The translations under genes were made by a program, and so were the position numbers. The notes beneath the pieces were generated by a model. The model did not search any database, was not told the origin of the DNA, and saw nothing but the letters and a program-made list of their open reading frames with translations. From contig NZ_CBDEGB010000001.1 of NCBI RefSeq assembly GCF_965237655.1, positions 248,001 to 312,000 on the forward strand: a stretch of DNA of 64,000 nt, in the 5' to 3' direction. Below are positions 43,082 to 51,942 of the stretch, piece by piece. This DNA is from Poriferisodalis sp965237655. Its GTDB lineage: Bacteria; Actinomycetota; Acidimicrobiia; Acidimicrobiales; Poriferisodalaceae. The number at the start of each line of letters is the position of its first letter. Position 1 is the stretch's first letter.

Positions 43082-43137
43082 TCCATTGAGACACCAGAAC
43101 TCTCCGAACGGCCGCCGGGACAACCCGGGGGCCGTTC
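43063..43137 (+). promoter_or_regulatory. mutually exclusive hairpins (attenuator-like) before whiB
   Basis: Hairpin 1 pairs TTCGGAG (43063-43069) with CTCCGAA (43102-43108) and GTGTCT (43069-43074) with AGACAC (43089-43094). Hairpin 2 pairs GAACGGCC (43106-43113) with GGCCGTTC (43130-43137) around CCGGG/CCCGG. They share 43106-43108, so they cannot form together. No U run follows hairpin 2, which is usual in GC-rich actinobacteria. Confidence 0.6.
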
Positions 43138-43209
43138 TGCGTTCTCGGCGCAAGCGCGAAGACCACCACCGACCACCACACCAAACCGGCATCACAGAGG
43201 AGCACACAC

Positions 43210-43554
43210 ATGCTGGAACTCATCATCGACAACCCACCGAGCCTCACCAATGAGGCCTGGCGCGCTCGGGGCCGCTGCCGCGACCTCGTGGGAACCCTGA
43301 CGCCGCTGTTCTTCTCGGAGAACTTCTACGAGATCGCTCGGGCCAAGGCCATCTGCTCGGCCTGCCCAGTAATGAACGAGTGCTTCGAGGCCGCCAAGGC
43401 GCGCTACGAGCCATGGGGCGTGTGGGGCGGCGAGCTCTTCGAGAACGGCCGAGTTTGCAGAGACAAACGCCCACGCGGCAGACCGCCCAAACGGCCGCGG
43501 CCGCCGCTGATCATCGAGGAGGTGCCACTGCCTCCCGACCTGGTTCGCGCCTGA
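43210..43554 (+). CDS. WhiB-family regulator, WhiB7-like
   Basis: A 114-aa iron-sulfur transcription factor. The four cluster cysteines are C23, C49, C52 and C58 (RCRDL, ICSACPVMNEC), GVWGG is at 70-74, and the C terminus has an AT-hook KRPRGRPPKRPRP (86-98). The AT-hook after GVWGGELF is the mark of WhiB7, which induces antibiotic-resistance genes with the housekeeping sigma factor. GAGGAG precedes the ATG. Neighbouring genes do not add information. Confidence 0.88.
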   Translation: MLELIIDNPPSLTNEAWRARGRCRDLVGTLTPLFFSENFYEIARAKAICSACPVMNECFEAAKARYEPWGVWGGELFENGRVCRDKRPRGRPPKRPRPPLIIEEVPLPPDLVRA

Positions 43555-43736
43555 GTCTTCCCCCGCTCAGGCGCGTCCTCGAGAGGGCCTGTCCCCAGAC
43601 AGGCCCATCAGACACGGCCTGCCCCGGTGGACTGAGGTTGCCCGAAATGGGCGGCTGGCAGCCACGGGGCGGGTCGTCAGGGCGTTGGCAGCCCTGAAAC
43701 GGGCGTCACATGAAGCGCAAGTAGCCTCGCCGCTGC

Positions 43737-44465
43737 ATGGATGCACAGCGAGCGGCGCGCTGGCGAACGCAGCTATCAGGTTGGCGCGGTGGGCTGTTCG
43801 CCCTGCTTGGCCTGTACGCGCTTGGGGCAACAGTGTTCCTGCTGGCGGGCGGCGGCCAGCCTGCGATGACGTCGTTGGTGGCAATGGAAGCCGAAGTGGG
43901 CAGCGGCGGGGTCGACGTCGACTCCGACCCGGCCAGCACCCCCAATTCGACTGTGTCCGCTTCGGCTGTGCCCGCCTCAACGGTTGTGGCCGCGGCTCCC
44001 GAACCGCCTCCTCTGTGCAGCGATATCGACCCTTCAGAACACAGTGTCGACTCGAGCCTGGGCGCCGTGCACGCCTTGGCTTTCGTGACGCTCGATGAAC
44101 GACCGGCCGCCTTCGCTGGCTATGTGGGCTGCCCGCTCATCGTGAACTTCTTCGCATCGTGGTGTGCGCCGTGCGTGACCGAGATGCCCGACTTCGAACG
44201 CTTCTGGAATACCCACGGGGCCACGGTTGCGGTGCTGGGCCTTGCGGCGAACGATCGGCTCGAAGACGCCATCGCCACAGTGGCCGAACGCGGCGTGACC
44301 TATCCCACCGGGCTCGATGAGGGCGAGCTGTTCATCGACTTCGGCGGGCTGGGCATGCCCACGACGGTCTTTGTGTCGCCCGACGGTGAGATTCTCGAGA
44401 CTCACAGCGGCCTGCTGACCCTCGACGACATCACCAGCCGTGCCGAAGAGCACTTCGGGCTATGA
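43737..44465 (+). CDS. membrane-anchored thioredoxin-like (TlpA/ResA family) protein
   Basis: A 242-aa protein with one membrane helix (about 18-38), a Ser/Ala/Val-rich linker and a thioredoxin fold with WCAPC at about 142-146. NFFASWCAPCVTEMPDF is the TlpA signature, and GMPTTVFVSPDG has the cis-Pro. The domain is outside the membrane, where it would reduce disulfides in apocytochrome c. A CcdA gene follows, the usual electron supplier. Hairpin-forming CAGGGC/GCCCTG at about 43678-43696 lies upstream. Confidence 0.88.
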   Translation: MDAQRAARWRTQLSGWRGGLFALLGLYALGATVFLLAGGGQPAMTSLVAMEAEVGSGGVDVDSDPASTPNSTVSASAVPASTVVAAAPEPPPLCSDIDPSEHSVDSSLGAVHALAFVTLDERPAAFAGYVGCPLIVNFFASWCAPCVTEMPDFERFWNTHGATVAVLGLAANDRLEDAIATVAERGVTYPTGLDEGELFIDFGGLGMPTTVFVSPDGEILETHSGLLTLDDITSRAEEHFGL

Positions 44466-44543
44466 GGATGCCGTGAGGGGCGCAATGATGAGTCGGATGG
44501 CAGAAGTGACACCAGTCGGGTCTCTCCCGCGCAGGGGCGGCTT

Positions 44544-45461
44544 GTGAACGGCGCACGCCTCACCTTCGCCTTCACGGCCGGCATCGTCGCGACGGTCAAC
44601 CCGTGCGGCTTCGCGATGCTGCCCGCCTACTTGTCGTTCTTCTTGGGGATCGACCGCCGAGCCTCCGAAGGCAATTCCCGCGCCGGCGTCGGGCGGGCGC
44701 TGGCAACCGGCGCCGTCGTCACCACCGGCATCGTCGCAGTGTTCGGCATCGTCGGCATCGCGCTGTCGGCCGGGCTGAGCGCCCTGCGCGACTACGTGCC
44801 GTGGGCGGCCATTGTCATCGGCGTGGGGCTCATCGCACTCGGCGTCGCGATACTCGCCGGATTCCGATTGACGGCGTATCTGCCCAAATTCGAGCGCGGC
44901 GCCTCCGGTCGGGACGTGCGCTCGCTGTTCCTGTTCGGCGTCAGCTACGCCGTGGCCTCAGTGTCGTGCGGGCTGGCGACGTTCCTGGTCGTGGTCACCG
45001 CATCGGCTGGCAACGACGGCTTCGTGGGCGGAATCGTGTCGTTCGTGCTCTATGCGCTGGGCATGGGCATGGTGCTCACTTCGCTGGCAGTCAGCCTGGC
45101 GCTGGCTCGCGGCTGGCTGCTCGGCAAGCTGCGCGTGCTGATGCGCCACACCGACAACATCGCCGCGGTGCTGATGATTGCAGCAGGTGCTTTCACGATC
45201 TGGTACTGGATCAACGATCTGACTGACCGCAGCGGTGACGGACTGGTGGTGACCGTCGAGCGCTGGAGCAGCAGCCTGAGCAACTGGGTCGCCTCGGTGG
45301 GCGGCGTGCGACTGGGCCTTGTCATGAGCATCGTGCTCGCGGTCGGTGGCATGACGATGCTGGTAGCGGGTCGTGGCGACGGCGCTGAGACGGCGACCGC
45401 TGACGTTGATGAACTGTCTGGGACGGACCAAGCGGACAGTGCCGCCGAGATGCTGAACTGA
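44544..45461 (+). CDS. CcdA/DsbD-family thiol transporter
   Basis: A 305-aa protein of six to seven membrane helices. GIVATVNPCGFAMLPAYLSF is the CcdA signature with the first redox Cys. The second is in YAVASVSCGLATFLVV. It passes electrons across the membrane to the neighbouring TlpA-like protein for cytochrome c maturation, in keeping with the many c-type cytochromes of the window. GTG start at 44544. The tail is acidic. Confidence 0.9.
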   Translation: MNGARLTFAFTAGIVATVNPCGFAMLPAYLSFFLGIDRRASEGNSRAGVGRALATGAVVTTGIVAVFGIVGIALSAGLSALRDYVPWAAIVIGVGLIALGVAILAGFRLTAYLPKFERGASGRDVRSLFLFGVSYAVASVSCGLATFLVVVTASAGNDGFVGGIVSFVLYALGMGMVLTSLAVSLALARGWLLGKLRVLMRHTDNIAAVLMIAAGAFTIWYWINDLTDRSGDGLVVTVERWSSSLSNWVASVGGVRLGLVMSIVLAVGGMTMLVAGRGDGAETATADVDELSGTDQADSAAEMLN

Positions 45462-45467
45462 GCCACT

Positions 45468-46166
45468 GTGGCACTGCACCTGACGGACCGCACGCTCCTC
45501 GACGCCGAGCGGCCATTTGCCGAACTCCTCGGCCGGTCTGGTGTGACCGAGGTGCTGCAACTGCGCTCGCGCTTCGGCTTCATGGCTTTTCATGGCGGCT
45601 GGCTCGAGGAGGTCACCGACGACATCGCCACGGCGGCTGCCGAACGCAGCGGCGCTTCGGTGTATGCCTGCCTTCAAGGCCCCGATGACCAGTGGCACTT
45701 GCCCAGCCACTGCTTCGATCCAACCGACTCCCCGGTGCTGCGCCAGTTCCTCGACCATGTCGACGTGGTGGTCGCGGTCCATGGATTCGGCAGCCCCCGC
45801 CTACTGCGAGCGGTGCTGCTGGGCGGCCGCAATCGCACGCTGGCGTCCCACGTCGCCGTGCACTTGATCAGGCGGCTGCCGCACTACGAGATCCTTCACC
45901 GTCTCGACGACATCCCCCGCTCGCTGGCGGGCCAGCACCCGCGCAACCCCTGCAACCTGCCGCGAAGCGGTGGTGTGCAGATCGAGCTGCCCCCGCGCAT
46001 CCGCGGCAAGAGCCCGATGTGGACGGGGTTCGGTGGGCCCGGCCGGGTACCCCATCACGAGGCGCTCATCGAAGGTCTGGCGGCTGCGGCTCGCGCATGG
46101 ACGCCTGAGGAGGATTCGGCAGGCGATAGTCGCGGGCTGGTCCCCGAGCCCTCGATCGCCGGCTGA
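45468..46166 (+). CDS. poly-gamma-glutamate hydrolase family protein
   Basis: A 232-aa protein of the DUF867/PghP zinc-peptidase type. FMAFHGGWLEEVTDDIA supplies a His and Glu, SHCFDPTDSP and VVAVHGFGSPRLLRAVLLGG continue the metal site and catalytic core, and VQIELPPRIRG is near the end. The phage enzyme cleaves gamma-polyglutamate; chromosomal members have no established substrate. It follows ccdA by 6 nt. Confidence 0.75.
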   Translation: MALHLTDRTLLDAERPFAELLGRSGVTEVLQLRSRFGFMAFHGGWLEEVTDDIATAAAERSGASVYACLQGPDDQWHLPSHCFDPTDSPVLRQFLDHVDVVVAVHGFGSPRLLRAVLLGGRNRTLASHVAVHLIRRLPHYEILHRLDDIPRSLAGQHPRNPCNLPRSGGVQIELPPRIRGKSPMWTGFGGPGRVPHHEALIEGLAAAARAWTPEEDSAGDSRGLVPEPSIAG

Positions 46167-46176
46167 GAGATCCCCG

Positions 46177-46590
46177 ATGCCGTCGCGCATCGCAGCCACA
46201 GTCGCGGTGGCTGGAATCGCCGGCGCTGCCGTCAGGTGGGGCGTCGCCGCACAGATCGACGACAACTGGGCGCTGCTCATTGTCAACGTCGTCGGCTGTG
46301 GCATCGTCGGCTGGGCCACCGCTCGCCACGAGCGCATCCGCCTTGACAGGCGTAGCCAGCCTCGCTCCCCCAGCGTCGTCGGGAGCGACGCTGGCCCGTC
46401 TCCCTGGCTGACGGCCGGTTTCTGTGGGGCGCTCACCAGCATGTCGGCACTCGCCCTGCAACTCGCCAGGTACCTCGACGACGGCCGCATCGGGACCGCA
46501 GGAGCATGGCTGGGCCTGACCATTGCTGCCTGCACTGCAGCTTTCGTGGGGAGCCGCACCGCTGTTCTCGCTTACTGGAGACGAGCATGA
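46177..46590 (+). CDS. crcB: fluoride channel subunit CrcB/Fluc, first of a pair
   Basis: A 137-aa protein with four membrane helices. LLIVNVVGCGIVGWATAR has the conserved Asn-x-x-Gly motif, and GFCGALTSMSALALQLAR is the GFCGGLTTFS-like motif of the pore. ATG 46177 is chosen over the longer frame that lies in the upstream gene. It is coupled to the second crcB gene by ATGA. Fluc dimers export F-. Confidence 0.88.
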   Translation: MPSRIAATVAVAGIAGAAVRWGVAAQIDDNWALLIVNVVGCGIVGWATARHERIRLDRRSQPRSPSVVGSDAGPSPWLTAGFCGALTSMSALALQLARYLDDGRIGTAGAWLGLTIAACTAAFVGSRTAVLAYWRRA

Positions 46591-46916
46591 CGACGGCAGC
46601 AGTGATGCTCGGCTTTGGTGTCGCAGCCGCGGTCGGCACTACGCTCCGCTGGCGAGCGAGCACCACACTCGGGCCGGGCGGGACGCTGATCGTCAACGTC
46701 GCGGGAGCTTTCGCCTTGGGCCTGCTCGCGAGCACATCTGGCGCCGCCGCAACCATCGTTGGCACCGCGGGTCTCGGCGCCCTGACCACCGTGTCGGGCA
46801 TCTTCCCCGAGAGCGCCCGCCTCGGCCGGGCCAGCCCCGTGCTCGCGCTCGGCTACGTCTCGCTGACGATCACGGGCGCAACGGCCGCCGCCTACGTCGG
46901 CCTCTCCCTCACCTAG
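46587..46916 (+). CDS. crcB: fluoride channel subunit CrcB/Fluc, second of a pair
   Basis: A 109-aa homologue with LIVNVAGAFALGLLAS and GTAGLGALTTVSGIF. The motif is weaker than in the first (Gly-Leu-Gly-Ala-Leu-Thr-Thr), as often in heterodimer partners. The two genes overlap by 4 nt and probably form a heterodimer. Confidence 0.85.
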   Translation: MTTAAVMLGFGVAAAVGTTLRWRASTTLGPGGTLIVNVAGAFALGLLASTSGAAATIVGTAGLGALTTVSGIFPESARLGRASPVLALGYVSLTITGATAAAYVGLSLT

Positions 46917-46957
46917 CCCAATCAATCAACTGAGGACGCACGCCTAGTCTCGAACGC

Positions 46958-48634
46958 ATGGCCGACAACACGGCCGATGAAGTGTCCGACGTCGCCAGCG
47001 AATCGCCGCGGCCGCCGAAGCGGTCGTGGCGCCCGCAAACCATCATCGCCGCGGTCATCGTCGCTGCCGCCGTCATAGGTGCCACCGTGCTGGCTGCAGG
47101 CGACGATGCATTCGAGTTGTTCGATTCGTCGCCGAATTCGTGCGGAGTCGAAGCGCCGGCTGGATCCGTCGAGACCGCAACGGCTCCAACAGTGGCTGCA
47201 ACCCTGTCATCCCCGCCGGTCCTGCAGTGGACGCGAGTCGATCCGCCCATCAAGGAGTTCTACCGAACGCGTACATCCAGCGAGACGGTCGTAGAAGACG
47301 ACGGCACGGTGAGCATCTTCGCCAGCCTCGACGTTGTCGTGGAGAGCTATGGCCTCGTTCCTGGATTCGCGACGATGCCTGACGGCTCCGTCCTGGTCCG
47401 GGCAAACGACAACGGACGCCAACGCTTGCGGGTCACTTCAAACGGCGTCGACTGGGACGAACTGCCCATTCCGTCGCACGTCTACCCCACACTTGTGCGC
47501 TCTGCTGACGGCCGCTGGGTTATCGCAGGTCCCAGGATTGATGACGACTTCGACCGCGAGGACCGGTGGGATCTCGACCTCGTCATCACCTCCACCGATG
47601 ATGGTGCCACTTGGACTGACGTGCCCATCCATCCGCCCGCGCCGTCGCTGTTCTGGGACCGTAACCTCTTCACATCCGATCTCATGGTGTCGCGTCACCG
47701 CATCGTGCTGATCACCCGTATTCCATTGGAGATACGCCCCACCGACCCCCGCAGCCAGCAACGCATGGTCGAGATCGAACCCGAGAGTGCCTACCTCGGC
47801 TATCGGGGCGGAACGGTGATCGTCGGCGCGATTATCTCGGATTCCGAAGACGACATCACCTTCAGCGAAATCCCGCTCGAAGGGCTTGATTTGACTGAAC
47901 GAGAGCAGCGGCTGCTGGGCGACAAACATCGGATCCATTTCGACGATGCCCACTACACCCGGATCTACGCCGGCAATGAGAACGGTCTTGAGGTTGCCGC
48001 CGAGTTCCCCAACGCATGGGCCAAGGGACTGGCTACCGCGGACGGTTTCATGCTTGCTCTCGATCGCGACGACCCAGATGGCTGGCAATATTCCGCTTCG
48101 ACTGACGGGCACGAGTGGGGCGAGGTGTACTCGCTCAGCCCGAGACACGGCCCTGCATTCTCTGGCATCGATGCCGACGGCGAGGCGTGGGCCGTGATCT
48201 CAGATCCCCCTGTGCGCAACGCTCTGACAACGTTGCGATGCGGCGAGGCGCCTGCTCCTGTGGCGAACCTCGACGAGTTTGTACTCGAATACCCAAGCAA
48301 CTCCGAGTCTCAGGTCGGACCTGCCGGATTCGTCTTTCTGGCAGAACCCCTCGACGAGTTCCGATCGCGATTCGATCCCGAGCTGGGGGAGCACTTGGAG
48401 AACGAGCTAGGCAGGAGCTTCGAAGGCACCGTCAGCTTGGCGCGAAGCACGACTTCTCTGTGGGTGGGTTGGTCCCGCGATGGTGTCGATTGGAGCTGGC
48501 AGGACACCGAAGATGTGTTCGGAGTCGATGTCTTGGCGTCGAGCATCGCACTCGCGCCGGGCTCCGATTTCTTCATCGCCTCAGTGCAGCCACGTGATGA
48601 GGATCCCATCTGGTTCGTCGCTGAGGTCCCCTGA
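46958..48634 (+). CDS. membrane-anchored protein with propeller-like repeats, unknown
   Basis: A 558-aa protein with an N-terminal membrane helix (about 29-48) and a large outside domain. Repeated segments with S.DG..W (TSNGVDWDELPI, TSTDDGATWTDV, STDGHEWGEV, SRDGVDWSWQDT) resemble sialidase/BNR-type propeller blades. No catalytic set recognised. The start is ATG 46958. It stands alone between crcB and serS (convergent). Confidence 0.75.
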   Translation: MADNTADEVSDVASESPRPPKRSWRPQTIIAAVIVAAAVIGATVLAAGDDAFELFDSSPNSCGVEAPAGSVETATAPTVAATLSSPPVLQWTRVDPPIKEFYRTRTSSETVVEDDGTVSIFASLDVVVESYGLVPGFATMPDGSVLVRANDNGRQRLRVTSNGVDWDELPIPSHVYPTLVRSADGRWVIAGPRIDDDFDREDRWDLDLVITSTDDGATWTDVPIHPPAPSLFWDRNLFTSDLMVSRHRIVLITRIPLEIRPTDPRSQQRMVEIEPESAYLGYRGGTVIVGAIISDSEDDITFSEIPLEGLDLTEREQRLLGDKHRIHFDDAHYTRIYAGNENGLEVAAEFPNAWAKGLATADGFMLALDRDDPDGWQYSASTDGHEWGEVYSLSPRHGPAFSGIDADGEAWAVISDPPVRNALTTLRCGEAPAPVANLDEFVLEYPSNSESQVGPAGFVFLAEPLDEFRSRFDPELGEHLENELGRSFEGTVSLARSTTSLWVGWSRDGVDWSWQDTEDVFGVDVLASSIALAPGSDFFIASVQPRDEDPIWFVAEVP

Positions 48635-48655
48635 GGGTTGCGGCTGGCTGGAGGC

Positions 48656-49909
48656 TCAGGCTGGCGCACCGATCTCGGTGAAATTGAGCCAGGGGTGGAG
48701 CACTTCGGGCACGGCAATGGAGCCGTCGGGGCGCTGGTGATTCTCCATGATGAACACGAGGGTGCGGCCGATGGCGCAGGCCGTGCCGTTGAGCGTGTGG
48801 ATCAGGCCAGTGCCGTCGTCATCGATCCAGCGGGTGCCAAGGCGACGAGCCGAGTAGTCGGTGTAGTTCGAGCACGACGTGACCTCGCGGTACGCCCGCT
48901 CCGATGGCAACCAGACCTCGAGGTCGTACTTCTTGGCCGCTGCTGCACCCAGATCGCCGGCCGCCACGTTGATGACCCGGTAGGGCAAATCGAGCGAACC
49001 GACAATCTCCTCCTGGATGGTGCGCAAGGCCTCCAGCTCGTCCCAGCTCGTGTCCGGATCGCAGAACGAGAACATCTCGACCTTGTCGAACTGGTGCACC
49101 CGGAAGATGCCGCGGGTGTCCTTGCCGTAGGTGCCGGCCTCGCGGCGGAAGCATGACGAGAACCCGGCATAGCGCAGCGGCAGCTCAGCCCGGCCCAGGC
49201 GCTCGCCCCGGTGCAGGCCAGCCAACGCAACCTCAGATGTCCCGATGAGAAACAGATCATCGCCGGCGATCTCGTACACCTGGTGACGGTCTGCGGGGAA
49301 GAACCCGGCCTCGACCATCATCTCCTCGCGCACGAGCACCGGCGGCGCGACCGGGACGAAGCCGTCTCGCTCCAGCAAGTCCATCGTCCACTGCACGAGG
49401 GCGAACTCCAACCGCACTGCGGCACCCTTGAGGTAGGCGAACCGCGAGCCGCTGTTGCGGGCCCCGCTCTCCGAGTCGACGAGGCCGGTCAGTGCTCCGA
49501 TCTCGGCGTGATCGTGGGCAGGCGGCTCGCCGCACTCCCCCACCTCGTGCACCGTCTCGAAATCCTCCTCACCACCCGACGGCACGTCGGCCGCCGCAGG
49601 GTTCGGAGCCTGCAGCGCCAATTCGGTGCGCCGCTCCGCGGCTACGCGCTCTTCGGTCTCAAGGCGCTCCACCTCTTCCTTGAAGCGTCCCGCCTCGGCG
49701 ATCTTGGCCGGGCGATCGTCGGGTGCCGCACGGCCGATCTCGCGCGAGGCGGCGTTCTGGGCGGCACGCGCCTGCTCGGCCTGATGGGTCACCGACCGCC
49801 ATGTCTCGTCTGCCGCGAGCACTTCGTCGATGAGACTGGGCTCGGTGCCCTTGCGAATCGCGCCGTCGCGATACGCAGCGTCGTCACGGAGCCGCCGAAG
49901 ATCGATCAC
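48656..49909 (-). CDS. serS: seryl-tRNA synthetase
   Basis: A 417-aa class II synthetase. The N-terminal helical arm (about 25-105, RFKEEVERLETEERVA) binds the tRNA-Ser extra arm. Motif 2 is GFSSCFRREAGTYGKDTRG, motif 3 LNGTACAIGRTLVFIMENHQ, and the serine pocket includes TSEVALAGLH. I start at GTG 49909 (VIDLRRLRDD) as the longer frame to 50152 covers the upstream region. It is divergent from the selenoprotein locus. Confidence 0.95.
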   Translation of the reverse strand: MIDLRRLRDDAAYRDGAIRKGTEPSLIDEVLAADETWRSVTHQAEQARAAQNAASREIGRAAPDDRPAKIAEAGRFKEEVERLETEERVAAERRTELALQAPNPAAADVPSGGEEDFETVHEVGECGEPPAHDHAEIGALTGLVDSESGARNSGSRFAYLKGAAVRLEFALVQWTMDLLERDGFVPVAPPVLVREEMMVEAGFFPADRHQVYEIAGDDLFLIGTSEVALAGLHRGERLGRAELPLRYAGFSSCFRREAGTYGKDTRGIFRVHQFDKVEMFSFCDPDTSWDELEALRTIQEEIVGSLDLPYRVINVAAGDLGAAAAKKYDLEVWLPSERAYREVTSCSNYTDYSARRLGTRWIDDDGTGLIHTLNGTACAIGRTLVFIMENHQRPDGSIAVPEVLHPWLNFTEIGAPA

Positions 49910-49914
49910 GCCGG

Positions 49915-50148
49915 GTGAAGCTACCCAGGGACGCAAGACCCCACGACATCGACAGCCGATCGTCCATTTTCGAGGATCAGTTCGCAGTGCTGGCCGACCA
50001 CGCCACGGGACGGCCCACCGAGCGCGACCTGTCGCTGCGGATGCTCCGGCACCACGCGTCCTCTGTGCTTCACCACCAGTATCACGGGCTGGATATCGTG
50101 ACCCTCCACGTCGATGCGCCCGCATCTGTGAGTCCCGAGGTGCCATGA
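49915..50148 (+). CDS. small reading frame coupled to the selenoprotein gene
   Basis: A 77-aa frame from GTG 49915, 5 nt from the divergent serS start. FEDQFAVLADHATGRPTERD with LSLRMLRHHASSVLHHQYHG has the GC-rich third positions of the local genes. Its TGA overlaps the ATG of the selenoprotein gene (ATGA). Not recognised; the competing minus-strand frame is less convincing. Confidence 0.4.
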   Translation: MKLPRDARPHDIDSRSSIFEDQFAVLADHATGRPTERDLSLRMLRHHASSVLHHQYHGLDIVTLHVDAPASVSPEVP

Positions 50149-51902
50149 CCACTGAACCCGCCTACGACGTCGTCTGGCCTGGATCCCGTTCGGGAATCGA
50201 ACACCGGGAACTGGCGCCGCGGCTCGACACGCTGGCCGGCAAGCGAATCGGGTTCCTGTGGGACTACCTGTTCCGGGGCGACGAGCTGTTCCCGATCCTC
50301 GAGCGCGAACTCGCCAACCGGTTCGAGAACGTGGAGTTCATCGGCTACGACACGTTCGGCAACACCCACGGCCCCGATGAAGCCGAAGTGATCGACCGCC
50401 TGCCCGATTCGCTGCGTTCACGAGCCGTGGACGCGGTGGTGTCGGGCATGGGCTGCTGAGGCAGCTGCACGCCCGCCGTGGCGCGGGCAGCAGTGGTGGC
50501 CGAGACCGCCGGAGTGCCGTCGGTCTCGGTCGTGTGCGAGAGCTTCGACGGCCAGGCCATCGCCACCGCACGAGGACACGGCTTCGATGGACTGCCAGTG
50601 GCTCTCACCGTAGGGCATGTCGATGCCCAGTCCGCCGCCGAGATGGCGGCCAACTTCGTTTCTCACACCGTCGACGCAGTCATCGAGGGCCTCACCGGCG
50701 AGTCGGCGGTCAGCAACGGCACGAACGGCGCTGCCTCCCGCATCGATCCGCTCCCTTACGACCCAGCGCCTGACGACCCAGCTCCCTACGACCCAGTGGC
50801 CAGCGGATCCATCGACGAGATCAACGATGTCTTTGCCAGCCGAGGCTGGTCCGACGGCCTGCCGATCGTGCCGCCGACACGCGACCGTGTCGAGGCATTC
50901 CTGGCCGGCTCTGGCCTCGATCCGCAGCAGTCGCTGGGTCTCGCTCGCACGACCGGCCGTGACATGACCGTGTGGTCGGTGACGACCAACGCCGTCATGG
51001 CGGGCTGCGAAGCGCGGCACCTTCCGGTGCTGCTCGCCGCGGCCCGCATCCTGGCCGACCCGCACTACGGCGCCGAGCACTCCGGCAACACCACCGGCGC
51101 CGATGCCCTGATGATCCTCGACGGGCCGCGGGCGGCAGAACTCGGCTTCAACTCCGGCGTCGGGGCGCTGCGCGACGGCGTGCGCTCCAACACCAGCGTC
51201 GGACGGTGGCTGCGGCTGTACCAGCGCAACGTCTTCGGCTTCACCGCCACCGAACACGACAAGTCCACGTTCGGGAACACATTCCGCGTCGTGCTGTGCG
51301 AGGACGCCGCGACGCTGGCGGACATCGGCTGGGAACCCGTCAGCTCCGAGTTCGGCTTTGGCCCCGACGACGACGTGCTGACCATGGCCCGCTTCAACAG
51401 CGGCGCGATCGTCGGCAGTGTGTTCGGCTCGACACCGGACGAGATCGTGCCCTACCTGAGCGACGGACTGGCTCGCATCACCGGCTGGGATCTCGGCCAC
51501 CTGTACGGCCTTGGCCACCTGCACTACCGGCCGTTGCTGGTGCTGTCGCCGATCCTGGCACGCACCTGCGCTGCGGCAGGGTGGACGAAGGCGCGCTTGG
51601 CGGAGGCCTTGTTCGAACACGCGCGCATCCCGGCGTGGCGCTTCGAGAAGCTCATCGGCGAATGGACGAACCTGACGGCGGGTCGTCCCCGGCTCACCGA
51701 TGTCGTCGCCGCCGGCAAGCTGCCGCAGCAGTTCGCAACCTCCAACGATCCAGACCGACTGGTGCCGATCGTGTCCGAGCCGTCGAAGTTCGTGATTGCC
51801 GTGGCGGGCGATGCGAACCGCACGAACGCGTACGTGTTCAGCCACGACGGGCCCCATGGCGACTACACCGCTTCGGCGATAGAGCGGCTCAACCGCGTCT
51901 GA
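50145..51902 (+). CDS. UGSC-family selenoprotein with in-frame UGA (selenocysteine)
   Basis: A 585-aa protein if the TGA at 50457-50459 is read as selenocysteine. The frame is open on both sides: 104 codons before (VDAVVSGMGC) and 480 after (GSCTPAVARAAVVAETAG). The joint reads C-U-G-S-C-T-P, the motif of the UGSC (seleno)protein family. The part up to about residue 195 is this domain; residues 230-585 are a second domain (GRGWSDGLPIVPPTRDRVEAF-type) that I do not name. A hairpin GCCCGC/GCGGGC with loop CGTGGC starts 11 nt after the TGA, where a bacterial SECIS should be. Downstream is convergent ctaF-like. Homologues with Cys in place of U exist in the family. The alternative, a nonsense mutation, is less likely given the exact motif. 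Confidence 0.82.
50460..50493 (+). promoter_or_regulatory. candidate bacterial SECIS hairpin after the in-frame UGA
   Basis: GCCCGC (50471-50476) pairs with GCGGGC (50483-50488) around loop CGTGGC (50477-50482); GCTG (50464-50467) can extend the stem with CAGC just 3' of it. The loop starts 17 nt after the UGA and has a G in its second place, which fits bacterial SECIS rules. Confidence 0.6.
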
Positions 51903-51942
51903 AGAGGCGGCTGTACTCGGGAACCGCGTCGATGGACGACGA

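Noticed and set aside
50457..50459. Nonsense mutation or sequencing error in the UGSC gene
   Set aside because: The TGA falls exactly on the first position of U-G-S-C and a SECIS-like hairpin follows; an error would rarely pick this codon.
50418..51857. 479-aa minus-strand frame
   Set aside because: It is antisense to the selenoprotein gene, which has the motif and conserved content.
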